Source: Mytilus trossulus (taxonomy: Eukaryota; Mollusca; Bivalvia; Mytilida; Mytilidae). Taken from it: a stretch of 64,000 nucleotides of DNA. Below, piece after piece: positions 1-11,859 of this stretch. The stretch spans positions 1,178,001 through 1,242,000 of the forward strand of contig NW_026963311.1 in the NCBI RefSeq assembly GCF_036588685.1, written 5' to 3'. Positions within the stretch are counted from its first letter, which is position 1, and the number at the start of each line of letters is the position of its first letter. Position numbers and translations under genes: made by a program. Under the pieces are notes generated by a model. The model searched no databases. It saw only the letters and a program-made list of their open reading frames with translations, and was not told the origin of the DNA.

Positions 1-1220
1 ACGATACACCTTGGTGGATTAAGATGCATCATTTCTAGCAAAGGGTTACGGTCCAGTAGAGAGTAAGGGACTGGATCGTAAAAGATGGCAAAGAAATGAA
101 GATAGTTCAATTACCCATAAAATGTGTAAAAAGTTCTCTATTGTAAAGATTCACTTTCGAGAAAGAAATGATTAATAAACGCACAGGGTGAAGTCTCCAG
201 CTATAGTACTCAATCTGTTAATTTTTATTGTAGTTATTGCCCTTTCATTGATAGCTTAATTAGAACTACAGTATTTGAATAGTGAATACACCAATATGAG
301 TGAATATGACATGGCTTCTAACATGACATGTCTAATTTAACAGAGAGAGAAGCTTTAATTGTTATAGCTATATGGAATGTATTGAAAACAAACGTGACTT
401 TCCCCCTTAAAGTTCGTGCAAACAATATGTTTCACTTTACCAAGATATTATTTTCAAACATAAAGATAAATAACAAAGACAAGCATTCATTTACTTAACC
501 TTTATCATATTCTTAATGTTTCAAAGTGTGTTTATGATGTAAATGTTTTTTTCCCCAAAGATTGACGGATTATATTTGATACGCGACTTTTTTTCTAGTA
601 AGAGGTCGTGAATACATGTGTGTCTTGACACGCAAATTATACACGCAGAAGTACATAATACAATTTATATATAAATACCAACGTGCGCTATCTCAACCTT
701 TCTTACGTTTTATTTGGATTAATGGTTTTTATTATCTATTTTCTGTTATCTGCATGTAAAGTGTCGATATTAATTGAATAATCTGTTATCCACCTAAATC
801 GAGATTATGAGAGAAGTTGAACGCTTGAGATCTCAAAATCTAGATATTCACGAGAAATATTTACCTGAGTCACACATGTATCTTACTGTTTTAAGTCATA
901 AGTGTATCTTATTGTTATTTTTTGTGTTTTCTTTTTGATATTTAGAAGATTCGTTGTGATGACGGATCGTCAATAGCTATATAGCATCTCTTAAATTTAT
1001 TCACAGCTGTGTTGGACTTGAGAATTTTCAGATACTGAAAAATTGCATGGACAGTTGTCTTTTCGAAGACTATCGCCCTTTGAAAAAAATGTTATTATCT
1101 GACAATTACAATTTCTTCAAAGTACAACAGTCTTCAACAACTTTAGCATAGTCTCTAATAATTCCCTACCTCTCCCTTACGTTTTGGAGTATTTCAATAA
1201 GATGTATAGAATAATTCTGA
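1..1220. other. gene-free stretch, nothing recognised
   Basis: AT-rich non-coding sequence. I see no exon with plausible splice borders, no RNA gene and no repeat family that I recognise. It lies downstream (3') of USP gene A, which is transcribed leftwards. Confidence 0.4.
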
Positions 1221-1222
1221 CA

Positions 1223-1318
1223 CAGCTAAGCTCAGGCACGTGTCTCAGGATATTTTCCCCTTTATACCTTAAGGTATATAGGGGGGAAATCTGAGACAAA
1301 TGCCTGTGCAGCTAAGGT
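1223..1318. repeat. imperfect palindrome (foldback) ~95 bp
   Basis: Two arms meet at TTATACCTTAAGGTATATA. The left arm reads CTAAGCTC, AGGCACGTGTCTCAG, TTTTCCCC. The right arm reads GGGGGGAAAT, CTGAGACAAATGCCTGTGC, GCTAAG, which is the reverse complement with a few mismatches and small gaps. It is a miniature foldback element or a remnant of one. Confidence 0.65.
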
Positions 1319-1699
1319 ACATGCAAGCATATGAAGTAGGTGTAGGTTAGCCTTCCAAGTCAAGTGATGAAATCGGCGTAACACGTTTAACAAGGAAGTA
1401 TAGTAAAAATCTGTTTTAAAAAGATTTAATCGAAGAAACTGTAACAGCCATCGATCATTGTTTATTAATACCCGATTTTCAGTAGAATAACTCAAATGTA
1501 TGGTTGTGAATTGTCTCTGGATGGTCTTTTTCCCTTTCGTAGCGAGGTTGTGTATGTTAAATTGAAATTGAACAATAAGGATATATTGCTTGTTTGATTG
1601 ATCTGCATATATATCTTGAATTGTTCTATTTTTTTTTTTAGGCCAAATCAAATTTTTAACATTTACAAATGGATTAGTATAGCTAACAGGGCTACATAC

Positions 1700-1965
1700 C
1701 ATGAGAAGACACCACTGTCCCAGGTTAGGAGGATGCATGGTTGGGATCCTGCTAACATGTTTAACTCCGCCACATTCTTTATGTATGTGCCTGAATTGTT
1801 TGACATTAGTGAATTCGGGGTCATTTATGGCGGACTATGCGGTATGGGTTTTGCTCATTGTTGAAGGCCGTACGGTGACCTAAAGCTGTTAATTGCAGTG
1901 TCATGATCGTGTGGAGAGTTGTCTCATTGGCAATCATACCACGTCTTCTCTTTCTTTTTTTTTTT
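1700..1965 (+). repeat. dispersed mussel repeat (SINE-like), + orientation
   Basis: Contains the blocks GGCGGACTATGCGGTATGGG, TTGCTCATTGTTGAAGGCCG and GTCTCATTGGCAATCATACC, followed by a T-rich stretch. The same block recurs at about 24395-24700 and, in reverse and decayed, near 34424-34545 and 43586-43690. Short open frames across it on both strands are repeat translations. The family is familiar from bivalve sequence, but its class is not certain from this window. Confidence 0.7.
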
Positions 1966-2264
1966 TTTTATTAATTATCATTTTTCTTATTCTTGATTTT
2001 TGCGTGCTAAGAACAGCAGGAGCAAACACAAATCAAGAGTCACTGGTTTGACCAAACCGCGGTCATCGGACATGCGATGCTACGACCTCCTGCAAGTATA
2101 TTCATGCACTACAATAAGACTTTTATACATTTCTTTTGCCTATTTTGATGTACATTATGTTCTAGTATAGTCATGTTACATGTTACTGTAAATTACCTTT
2201 TATAAACAGAAATAAGAAGTTGTGGTTTGAGTGACAATCCATCCAAGTCACAATGTATAAAAAT

Positions 2265-2410
2265 TTAACAACTATAGATCAAAGTACGGCCTTTAACACG
2301 GAGCATTGGCTCACACCGAACATCAAGAACAAAACCGCGAGTGAAAACGGCCCCAAAATGACTATTCATGACTGTTATAAAGGCATCTGGATTATAATTC
2401 TCATATTCCG
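2265..2410 (-). repeat. decayed dispersed repeat, minus orientation
   Basis: Reads AAAGTACGGCCTTTAACACG, GAGCATTGGCTCACACCGAA, then CGGCCCCAAAATGACTA. These blocks resemble the tail of the SINE-like mussel repeat in reverse. It lies just 3' of the gene A polyadenylation signals, so it may lie just outside the transcript. Confidence 0.5.
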
Positions 2411-2463
2411 TGTCATAGGATAGTACACCTGAAGTATTTGTGGATAAAACATAAATGCACGGT

Positions 2464-2475
2464 TTTATTTTTATT
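2464..2475 (-). terminator. candidate polyadenylation signals of USP gene A
   Basis: Two AATAAA hexamers in series on the minus strand (TTTATT at 2464-2469 and 2470-2475), about 110 nt downstream of the gene A stop codon. Position and sequence suit a short 3' UTR. No transcript evidence is available here. Confidence 0.5.
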
Positions 2476-2582
2476 TTTGAAAATAAAAATTTATGAGGAT
2501 TTGCTATATTACAAAATATAACATGCATCGAGGCTTTTAAGCATACGCATATGCAAAATATAGTTATTTGTATAATTAGTTG

Positions 2583-5500
2583 TTAAACTCTTTGATGACA
2601 AACTGCTACAGGGACAACTGAGTGATGGAGAATATAGTCGCTAACACTTCCGAGTATTGTCCTCCGAATAGCTCCCAAACCACGTGATCCAGTAACAATC
2701 ATGGCCGCCCCTACATCTTTTGCTGTTTGTATAACTCCTTCTCCTGGATTTTTTGAATGGACGGCTTTAACCTCACCTGCAATCTGATTGAAAGAAAGAG
2801 GTTAATGCAATATCTAATTTTATTGTATACAAAAGAGATAACTAAAATAAACATTGAAAGGTTTTGAATAGAAAGTTGGTGTTTATATTTTTACGGTCTG
2901 AAATCCATTTCATCGATTTTCAACATTTAATGAAGTTTTTCAATGAGCTTACTTTTCCTAGTAGTTATATTCTTAAGTAAATTAAAAAAAAATATGCAAC
3001 AACATTAAGACCATGGATAATACTGACAACATGTTTAGTGCGCAGAAGTGAGCAGTAGATATTAAAGTTATCACCCATTCCCCCCTTATTGTTTTGTTTT
3101 CCTTTTACAAGTACTTGTACACATATACAATCTGGAATATACACTGATGTCTTTTTATAAAGTTTGTGTGCTGTTAATGATTTACATCTCTTAATTTTAA
3201 TACCTTTGAATCAAGCAACATTCTTGCAAATATTTCTAATTTATCTTTCAGTATTTTACGTTCAGCTGACATTGACTCTGCTAATTCAGACGTGGCTCGG
3301 TCACCATCAGCATCTATAAAATATCGTAAAACTAAATTGAAGATAAACAAACATTTCACATATATTACATGATAATTTTTTTTTAAAGTCTAGTCGAATC
3401 GCAACAGTTATTGATCTCGAAAGACGTCGAGATGCGATTTTTAATATTCCAAGTCTATGTCGTGATCGGGGCTTCATTTCTAGTTTATATTTATAAAGTC
3501 TTTCTGAATTATTTCTATAAATGCATGTCTAACAATTTGTTTTGTTGTTGTTTTTTGTGCGAGTTTGATTTTCTTACTGGTATACAAATAATCTGAAAGT
3601 ATCCAGTATGGTTTGAGTTTTTAAGACATTTTATTTATTTTTTTATGTTAATGCATTGCTTATTTGTAATTTTTTAAAGTATTTGAGAAGAACTTGTTGT
3701 TTATTCAGATTTTTTACGAGTAGACGCAATTTGAATGTATATACGATGAATATTATGTAAGCTGCATGTAGCCAATGCCCATCCGTACTGTACATGTCGA
3801 GGCCAGACAAGTGCTATAAATACCTAAAGGTGCTTCAAATGAACACTTGTGTCTCATATCAAATTTTGTTTTGGAAAACACATGACACTCTCTACCAATA
3901 TCTTTTTCAGTAATTTTGATTCAGAAATAAAGTCAAGTATACTATGAGAAAATGTGTTGTCTTATAAGATTATTCGGGTAAAAAATCAAAGATCTAACGT
4001 TTCAGAAAGTACCATAAGCCGATGACAGTGGATCGGTAGTACTTATTGAAATGGCTGAAATGATAATTTATTATCGTACTGTGACAGAGTATATTTTTAC
4101 GTATATGATTTATTAGTATTTTACATTTTATCATATGCCAGATATTAGACTTTATTACTTTACTCTGATTATTTGATCTTTTGGTTTATAGTCTATTATC
4201 TCTTTACACTTTAAAATGTATGGAAGTTCTAGTCAGTCATACTTCATTGAGCATAGTTGTAATAGTATCTACCTGTCCAACTCATTAGTAAATTAATTGT
4301 CACACCTTGTTTACCTTTATGGTCAATTCTTATTGGTCATTCTGGACACACCTCAGATTTTGGAAAAGAAGTAATGGTGGTTAACTCTTGAAATTTGGAG
4401 ACATACATATTTAATATATACTTCTTATTTAAACCGTATATAGTGATGAAAATTATATAGAGACATTATATTTAGTGCTCGTGATTACTCACTGAAGTTT
4501 CCATACTTTGGAACAACTGTAGTTATTGAAAATTACATTCTTTATATCTGGTAAGTAGATTTTATATTCTTTGTGGTGTATGAAAGGCGTATGCAGTGCA
4601 TGCTATACAATTCTGCCCGTTTATAGTAAGGTTTGCCCATAGACCTTAGATATGATAGGAGTAAGATAGTTGATGTATTAATCTGAGAATATATGATTTG
4701 AATCTGTAGTTTAAATGTAGAAAGGGAGATTTACGAATGATTTTGAAAGTGACCTTGACCTTTCAGTTATGGATCTATGACGTCACATTGACAATTGCAT
4801 TCATATTGTCATATATGGTTATTCTGTGTAATAGCTTGATTTTATTATATCAGTCTTTAATATGTTGTATTTTATATAAGGGATCACTATTTTCCAAGAT
4901 CCTAGTATTTACTATTGTGTATTATTTTCAGGACACATAGATTATGATGTCCCTGTAACATACTGGTTGTACTGTAGATGTTAGATTTATAACCTGGTTC
5001 CACAGATTGGTAAGGGTCATATTATAGGGTTATTGCATGAATATTGGGGAATATTGTCCCGAGTAGAATTTTATATTGCACGAGCTTGCGAGTGCAATAT
5101 ATGTTCTACGAGGGACAATATTTCCCAATATTCATGCAATAACCCTTTTATTGTATAGCAATATAATATTTGAAAGTAAAAATTGGTTTAAACTAAGATT
5201 TAAACGTTGATGACGTCATGAATTTCGAAGATTTATTGCACTAGTGCAATATTAGAATTTATTGCACGCTAACTTTTGGTTACGTTCTGTGGGAAATATT
5301 ATATTGCTATACAATAATATATTATATTGTACCTACATAGATATTATACATTACAGTAGTGCATACGAACTTAATAGAATAGAATACTATAGTGAACATA
5401 TAATAACCTTTGTATGCTAAAAGGTTTTACGAATGACACTCGTTTATGAAGTACGATACATTCGACTTGTTTATAATACACTTGGTTGATTATAATGATA

Positions 5501-7108
5501 TACTATTTGATACGACTTATCAAAAGCATGCATTTATATTTAGAAAGATATAATTGCAAGTGTATTGCATATTGTGAATGTCACCGCATTCTTGATACTC
5601 AGTATAGTTTATTGTAAATGGAATAGATTATTATTTACGATCTTGTGACATTGTTATTACGCCAGTATAATATTTATATGTTTATAGTATAAGACTTTAA
5701 TAAGACTGTGATATTGATAAATGTGATAACTATATGCTATTGTTATTGCAGGGTTATTTATTTCCTATATTTACTTAATAAAGTGATGTCAAAGAACCCT
5801 AGACTTGTCGTTTATGGATACCCCGTAAAACACGACTATCACAGTACCCCGCTCCAAAAGAAGGAGAAAGACTGAATTGTTAATGTTCATCAGAAACTTC
5901 TTTCCATGCACGGAACTACAAATAAGAGCTGTCAGAAATTATGTATGATATGCCTCTCGTGAGCATGCTTTTCATAATTTACTTAAAGATTGTCACTGTT
6001 CAAAAATAAGCTGTTAAACCAAGAGTTCCAAGTGGTGAAGTCGGAACCATCCTTTTGAAATTTTATCATGTTTATGGACGGCATCACGCGTTTGTTGACT
6101 GTAGTGGAATATTTTTTTCATAGATAACGACGGATATGTTCCAATTGTCGTAATCAAATTTCCATCCTCCTTTTACCCGACTGTGACCTGAAGGGTGCCA
6201 CATGCGGAGGAGGGTATGCTTGCCCCTTCCGGAGCACATGAGATCCCTCTAATCTGTGATCTGATTCATGTTGCTCACTTATCGTTGTTTATGTAATGTA
6301 TTGCATACTGTAACAGTTGTTTGTCTTTTGTTCTTTTTGTTTTGGTTTATAAGTTAAGTATAAATTTGTCTAAGCCCCGCTTTTTTAAGGCATTTCTTAC
6401 GCTCCCGAACGTGAACTATGTATACTTCTACTACTAGCGAAGCTGTTTATATAGTATCACTTACGGTATACCCATTTTGTCGATTCAAGCTTAGTTCCTA
6501 GTTCGACTGTATACACCAGGACCACATGATCATGTGGTTTATGCACATTGTCTTTGTACCCTGAAAAATCAAAATAAGAAAAATAAAATAAATCACTTAA
6601 GTATAAATTACGATGTGGAAATTTGGGTAACACGAGTGTACTTTTGCATCAGTTCACTGTCCGCGAAAACTTCAAGTTATCGCAGGAATTACAACAATTT
6701 CCTATAGTAAACGATACAGTAAAAATATAGCAAAAGCCCTGTCATTAAAATGTTTTAGATTTTCGAAATACGACATATCATGTAACACTCAAATTGCCAA
6801 AATATATTTGAAGGGAAGTTGAATTGCTCTAAATGAATAAATATTACAGTATTATTTAACCTGACGAAACATCTGTAGATAAAAGGATGGCATTAATGGA
6901 AACTAAAGAGATAAAGGTTAAAATGTCTATTTTTTTTTTTTTAACTCTGCACTAAACGCTCTGTTAACAATATTACCTACTGTAAATACAAGCTTGCAAT
7001 AAGATAATACTTACACGTTAAAGCATATTTTGCATGAACGCTGCCATCCATAGCAATAACAATTATTCTCTTTCCTTCATTTGTCGTTCCTTCCTCAACT
7101 GAAGCCAT
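2583..7108 (-). CDS. universal stress protein family gene A (4 coding exons, 166 aa)
   Basis: Coding exons on the minus strand: 7108-7015, 6560-6465, 3313-3204 and 2783-2583, stop TAA at 2585-2583. All three introns are GT-AG, in phases 1, 1 and 0. The total is 501 nt. The protein is a single UspA domain. Residues 14-23 (RIIVIAMDGS) form the first beta strand with the nucleotide-contacting Asp, and W32 is rebuilt across the first splice. Residues 132-146 give G-2X-G-9X-G-S (G132, G135, G145, S146), the ATP-binding signature. The last strand is VVPVAVCH. Family members are small cytosolic ATP-binding proteins that dimerise and respond to stress. Exon 3 (110 nt) is 3 nt longer and exon 4 (201 nt) 9 nt shorter than in genes B and C. 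The C-terminus ends QRV and lacks their KEKH tail, so this is the most diverged copy. Intron 2 (3314-6464) holds a probable solo LTR and another repeat. There is no signal peptide or membrane segment. Confidence 0.93.
5026..5146. repeat. long hairpin (35-bp arms), nested in the LTR-like segment
   Basis: The arm AGGGTTATTGCATGAATATT... (5026-5060) is mirrored at 5112-5146 with one or two mismatches. Inside are further pairing blocks, GTAGAA with TTCTAC, and ATTGCAC-GAGCTTGCGA-GTGCAAT. It has the same plan as the foldbacks at 8027-8355 and 55805-55936: long arms around a short GAGC...GCGAG core. Confidence 0.8.
5148..5317. repeat. second inverted repeat abutting the first
   Basis: ATTGTATAGCAATATAATAT (from 5150) is perfectly mirrored at 5294-5315 (22-bp arms). 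The loop is about 120 bp and includes TTATTGCACTAGTGCAATA. It begins 4 bp after the preceding hairpin ends, so the two may be parts of one foldback element. Confidence 0.75.
6165..6350 (+). repeat. fragment of dispersed repeat ('CTTACCCTTCCGGAGCA' family)
   Basis: Contains TGCTTGCCCCTTCCGGAGCA, CATGAGATCCCTCTAATC and GTTGCTCACTTATCGTTG. The same family appears at 62710-62940 (+), at 61725-61860 (-), as a fragment near 58240-58295, and again at the right edge of the window (63955-64000). It lies within intron 2 of gene A. Confidence 0.6.
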
Positions 7109-7641
7109 AGTTATATAACAAATTTAGTTAGCACACAAGACAACATATAGTAATTGAATTCTTCTCTGTCATTCTACATAACAGCAGCAGATATTTGTGT
7201 AAACTTCTTGGCTCACAGCCCGACAATTTTTACTGGTAGAGAGGTTTAATATCGTAGGTTGTTAGTTTGTTTATCTTTATCTTAGCCTTTTAACACTTTC
7301 GATGAAAAAAGAACTAGGCTTTGGATACTAGTTAATTGCGTCACACTTCATTGGCAAAAAAATGCGTTATGCAGTAATCTTGAATAGATTCGGATTGTTT
7401 ACTGGATTTAGATGGTTCAGTATTTTTTACCAATCAGTGCCCCTCTCACTGCAGAAAAAGATCGTATTTCTGAGTCGTATTTAGTTCAGTGTAAATAAAA
7501 TAATGGTTTTCAAGGACACACATCTATGATGAACCGGAAGACATTTAATGTGTGTGTTTTTAGGAAGATATATTATTTACTATCATGATCATCTTACTTT
7601 ATTTCTTTCCAGGAGTAAGTTCATCAAGTATAGCTATATAT

Positions 7642-7899
7642 TCACCCGGCTTCTATGATATACTGATAATCAACATCTGTTCTGTACGAATCAACGGTAG
7701 AAAAAGGGGCTGATCCACAATTCTTGTGCATCATTTTTGCTTCCAAAGTTTCTGTCAATCGGTTATAGTTTTTTTTAAATAATAAGCATAACGCCCAAAA
7801 AGTGATAACAAACGTCGACGATTTAAGTGCAACAACTCCTATAATAAGGACCCAAACTGACGAATATGGCCATATTTGACTTATTCGTAGATCTTCCAT
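7642..7899 (-). CDS. possible 85-codon single-membrane-span protein, unrecognised
   Basis: Open frame on the minus strand, first Met at 7899 with GGTATGG context, an in-frame TAA shortly upstream, stop TGA at 7642. It encodes a short acidic/aromatic N-terminus, then a hydrophobic segment at about residues 14-41 (VWVLIIGVVALKSSTFVITF and onward), then KK and a hydrophilic tail with several Tyr and Ser. An AATAAA on the same strand follows the stop by about 35 nt (TTTATT near 7599-7604). I do not recognise the family. It could be a terminal exon, an intronless gene or a chance frame. It sits head-to-tail upstream of gene A. Confidence 0.25.
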   Translation of the reverse strand: MEDLRISQIWPYSSVWVLIIGVVALKSSTFVITFWALCLLFKKNYNRLTETLEAKMMHKNCGSAPFSTVDSYRTDVDYQYIIEAG

Positions 7900-8026
7900 A
7901 CCTTGTTGATAATTAATTTATCAGCGATTTGATGTTTCTGTCTACTTGCTATAATAGTTTTCAAGATAATAGGCAAAATCACGCAATAAAATGGTACAAA
8001 TCGTCGTTTAAGAGGAATATATTTAG

Positions 8027-8355
8027 GAAATAATTCATGGAAGCCATAGATTGTTGGAAATTTACACATGGCCTGGGCCGTGATATTCGAATTTTATCCT
8101 GAGCGTTAGCGAGGGATAAAATTAACGAATATCACGGCCGGAAATTTACACATGGCCTGGGCCGTGATATTCGAATTTTATCCTGAGCGTTAGCGAGGGA
8201 TAAAATTAACGAATATCACGGCCGGAAATTTACACATGGCCTGGGCCGTGATATTCGAATTTTATCCTGAGCGTTAGCGAGGGATAAAATTAACGAATAT
8301 CACGGCCCAGGCCATGTGTAAATTTCCAACAATCTATGGCTTCAAGGAATTATTT
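8027..8355. repeat. foldback element with three tandem 84-bp hairpin units
   Basis: Units start at 8056, 8140 and 8224 (GGAAATTTACACATGGCC), each exactly 84 bp and apparently identical. Each unit is itself a hairpin: GGCCGTGATATTCG, AATTTTATCC, core TGAGCGTTAGCGAG, GGATAAAATT, CGAATATCACGGCC. The whole array is enclosed in an outer inverted repeat: GAAATAATTC and GAAGCCATAGATTGTT on the left, their complements at 8324-8355 on the right. Confidence 0.9.
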
Positions 8356-9715
8356 CGATTCTAATAGGACATATACGGTCATTTAAAAACTGAAGCGATG
8401 GTAGGCATGCTGTGTGTGTGGCTGTTCTTTTTTTACTCCCGGTTAAAAAAAGCTCAAACATTCATAAAATCTGTCGCTTGCATGGATTGTTTCGTGAATA
8501 ACCGCTTGAAAAAAAATCTGTTTAATTCTTTAAATTCTCAAACCCAACATTTGCCATTTTTAATTCACATGTTTTTCTCGTAAGCTACCGTCAAATCCAA
8601 AGTTGACATCTCGAAACTAAGGAGCCGCCATGTTGACTTGCTGAAATCAGTAAATATGCGAAAAATGCAATAGAATAGAAAACAAAACAAAACCTACCTT
8701 ACAAATCAATTTTAATACAATATTATACGAATTTCAATAGTTCACGTATCAGAAAATGTTCAACTGTAGAGTTTTCATTTGTATGACGTCATGTTTTGAA
8801 ATGACTTAAATGCGTCAAAAACAATAAAAGACTTTCGCGGAATTTTATTTTATTTTTATTTTATTGATTTCTCCCAGTTTTCATGCATTTACTTCTTTTT
8901 ATTATGCATCCGAATACGAATAAAAGTTATTTAGTCTTTTTTTAACTGCAATTTTTAAAACAACAAAATCGGCAAACGGTTTGCAAATAGGTTCCAATAC
9001 ATGTGGATTTACGTGGGAAGTATTAAAAGTAACAGTCATTATTGTGTATATCTCTGAGTCTGCGCTAAGTATAGATATATGGAAAATTTTTATCACGATG
9101 TTGTTTACAAAGCGAAAGAAGCACGTCATATTAGAAACACTAATAAAGACTCGTCAGATTATTTCCGACAGCCTTGTTGACATATTTGTAAATCTTGTGG
9201 AGCAATTTTGTTTTTTAAAGCTTCTCTTTTTCTATTGTTGTTGTCAAAATATCATGCAAAACGAAAAAAATATTATATAAAAAAGGTAAAATACGTCATC
9301 TTATGACAATATTTCCTGTACCACTTCGTCCGATAGCTAAATGACATAAAGATAGATGCAAAAGGTAGTGTAAATCATCATTCTGATTATTCCCTGCAGA
9401 TTTTCTCTACTCATAGCGGTCATTAAGATAGCAAAGACAATTTGCATTTTAACCATGTGTTCCATCTTCAGCCATGTTGGCCATGTTGTGTTGGTAGGTT
9501 TGATAATCAGAGACAACTTTTAAATTCAATATCCAAATGTTGCAAATTGTTTTAATGGAAAAGTATATGGTTTTAATTTGCACAGAACTTTTAAAGGAAA
9601 ATATTTTTTTTTGTGAAAAATTTAAGACGACGGACGATAAGAATAGCTCCTTTTTTTTTTCCTTTGGGCCAGGAATTAATGATTGATATCTTTAAGAATT
9701 ATACAGAAATTATAA
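8356..9715. other. intergenic, no gene recognised
   Basis: AT-rich. Around 9625-9690 lies a short degenerate block, GACGACGGACGATAAG then CCTTTGGGCCAGG, that resembles the 3' tail of the element at 16418-17496. Otherwise I see nothing. Confidence 0.4.
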
Positions 9716-10405
9716 ATTTAACCCTATGCATGATGATGTAACTGTAGGAGGAGATAGCCGTCTTGGCTTTATGCAGCTAGTACCAATAAAAAAACTTACG
9801 TCCAACTAACTGTCATTTTCAAAATGTTTAACAGAAATCAAAACATTGTGGCCATGCACACCTCCATTATGTGTATGAACATCCTACAAAATATTAAAGG
9901 TGTTCTCTCCGAAACTGTAAGAGGAGAAAGCCGGACAAACCATGATCTCCTTTTGCAGCTTATACCAACAAAGTGACTAAGCCGTACTATCTGTCATTTT
10001 CAGAATATTTAGATGAAATCAATATACTATGTCCATGCACACATCCATTATGTGTATGAAAATCCTACAAAATATTAAAGCTGCATCTCCAAAACTGTAG
10101 GCGGAGATAGCCGGACAAACCACGATCTCTTAATGCAGCTAACACCAAAAAAATCCAAATGTCCACCTCCCGTTCATTTTCAGAATATTTAAAAAAAATC
10201 TAAATCCTGTAGCCATGCACACCATCATCATGACTGTGTTTAAACATCCTACAAAGTATTTACATTGTACTACTAAAACTGTAGGAGGAGATAGCCGGAC
10301 AAACAATGTATCCTTATCGAGACGGACAAACGATACAAACTGACGGATGGACGAACGGACAGGGGTAAATTAATACGCTCCCGACATGTTGTCGCGGGGG
10401 CATAA
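9716..10405 (+). repeat. internally repetitive element with GACGGACG tail and terminal hairpin
   Basis: About four units of roughly 170-190 bp share CTGTAGGAGGAGATAGCCGG, GCCATGCACACCTCCATTAT and ATCCTACAAAATATTAAAG. The right end runs into GACGGACAAACGATAC and GACGGATGGACGAACGGACA, then the hairpin GCTCCCGACATGTTGTCGCG-GGGGC, then ATAACAA. It is a non-coding dispersed element of unknown class, with the same 3' plan as the elements at 16418, 21767 and 43935. Confidence 0.7.
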
Positions 10406-10439
10406 CAATACATTATGGGAAGTGAAAAGCTTTAATAAA

Positions 10440-10960
10440 TATTTTGAGGGATGAAAACTGTAAGACAAGTTTATTGTACAAAATTGGTACTGTCTTTTGT
10501 AAATTTTGTAGAAAAATGAAAAAGTATGTCATACTACTGGTGAAAATTCCTCAAACAATTATGTATCAGCATGCAGGTGCACAAGTTCTATATGTGTACA
10601 ATCTGCTAATGAAGTTTCAAAGATCTGGCATGAAAGTATGATGAGAAATTGATTACACAAAATTGCTACCATCTTTCCAAAATTGTAAATGTTGCTGACA
10701 AAATGACAAACATTTCTGTAACAGTATGTGTTCAATCATCAATATGTAAACAATCTGTCCATGAGGTTTTAAGGATCTGGAATAAAAACTGTAAGGGGAG
10801 TTGATTTCATAAAATTAATACCATCTTCTATAAATTTTGCTGGAACAGTTCTGTTTCAGTAGGTGCACAATTTAAATATGCGTGCAATTTGTACGTGAAG
10901 CTTCAATGATCTAGGATGACACCTGTAGGAGGAGATGATCACACAAATTCCAAAAGTCTG
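10440..10960 (+). repeat. diverged tandem repeat, about 3-4 units of ~155-170 bp
   Basis: Recurring blocks are AACTGTAAGGGGAGTTGAT, ACACAAAATTGCTACCATCT and AATTTTGTAG/TAAATTTTGCTGG. It follows the preceding element directly and shares the phrase CTGTAGGAGGAGATGATC, so the two may be related. Confidence 0.55.
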
Positions 10961-11004
10961 GAAATATGACATGTGGCCTCTAACGCTTCGGGATTACAAA
11001 ATAG

Positions 11005-11590
11005 TAAGTGCATAAATTCAAATGTGTATGTTTCTTTCGATCCACGAAAATTGGTACCCACGAAAATAAATGAATCCACAGTAGATGGTATAAAAACAAG
11101 TATCTACATATTAAAATTTGAAAAGCATACAACCTCTGGCTTTTGTTATTTTTTTTTCTTTCTTATTTTAGTTTATTTATATAATTCGCAGATTAGTGTG
11201 AGGTCAATTTTTTGCTAAACTAGTATACATTTTTGTCTAGGGGTCAGCTGCAGCCCGCCTCAAGATGTAAGACTTTCTCGCTGTGTTGAAGACTCATTGG
11301 TGGTTTTCGGCTGTTTTCTTTTCTTTGGTCGGGTTGTTGTATCTTTAACAAATTTCCCGTTTCCATCCTCTATACATTTTTGTTCGTGGGTACCAATTTT
11401 CGAAGATTAGGGGAAACTTACACTTTCGTTGACATTTAATTTCGTGGTTCTATCAAAGTCTGCAAACATTCCTTTAGAAATTATGTTATTCGTTGATTAT
11501 TTAAATTCGTGATTCACCTGTATCCTCGCCAAATCAACCAAAATTGGTATCCAACGAATAATAATAATAAAATCAACAGTACTATGTTAA
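11005..11590. repeat. cluster of dispersed repeats ('ACGAAAATTGGTACCCACGAA' family plus another)
   Basis: CCACGAAAATTGGTACCCAC at about 11043 recurs inverted at 11384-11405 (CGTGGGTACCAATTTTCG) and again, decayed, near 11538-11555. Between them, 11240-11370 is a minus-strand copy of the repeat also seen at 13607-13800, 32430-32565 and 62245-62515 (GTCAGCTG, CTCGCTG, TTGAAGAC, GGTCGGGTTGTTG). Confidence 0.65.
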
Positions 11591-11859
11591 ATAGTTCACA
11601 AGTAATTGCACAGAAACTGTTGACAGCCGACAAATTTGTCCGCCACCAAATTACCTGTAATGTTTTCTTCTTCGGATATCCAAGTGAAAAGTAGACGAAA
11701 TGAGATAAAAAAAATTATTTCAATATTCCAAGCATATTAATTGTCGGAAATAATAAAAATAAAGTAGTTGTCAAAAAATGCGTGTCTGGTTCTTTGGCAA
11801 ATAAAATAAAATAAAAATCTTTGTCTCAATAAAACCGTTCAAAACAATCAGACAAACAT

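Larger units (their letters stand above)
4080..5843 (+). mobile_element. probable solo LTR (1764 bp) in intron 2 of USP gene A
   Basis: The segment starts TGTGACAG and ends CTATCACA, an 8-bp terminal inverted repeat with one mismatch and the TG...CA borders of an LTR. It is flanked by GTAC on both sides (4076-4079 and 5844-5847), a 4-bp candidate target duplication. An AATAAA lies about 65 bp before the right end, where an R/U5 polyadenylation signal would sit. No gag-pol reading frame is present, so it is at most a solo LTR, antisense to the gene. Two inverted-repeat insertions sit inside it. The call rests on termini and flanks only. Confidence 0.5.

Noticed and set aside
1262-1738. 158-codon minus-strand frame, the longest in the window
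   Set aside because: It spans one arm of a palindrome and a dispersed repeat, shows no domain, and its codons look random (many Phe/Leu/Asn from AT-rich sequence).
3174-3359. 61-codon minus frame starting MKCLF taken as a separate gene
   Set aside because: Only DADGD...LLDSK belongs to exon 3 of USP gene A; the rest is intron read-through at both ends.
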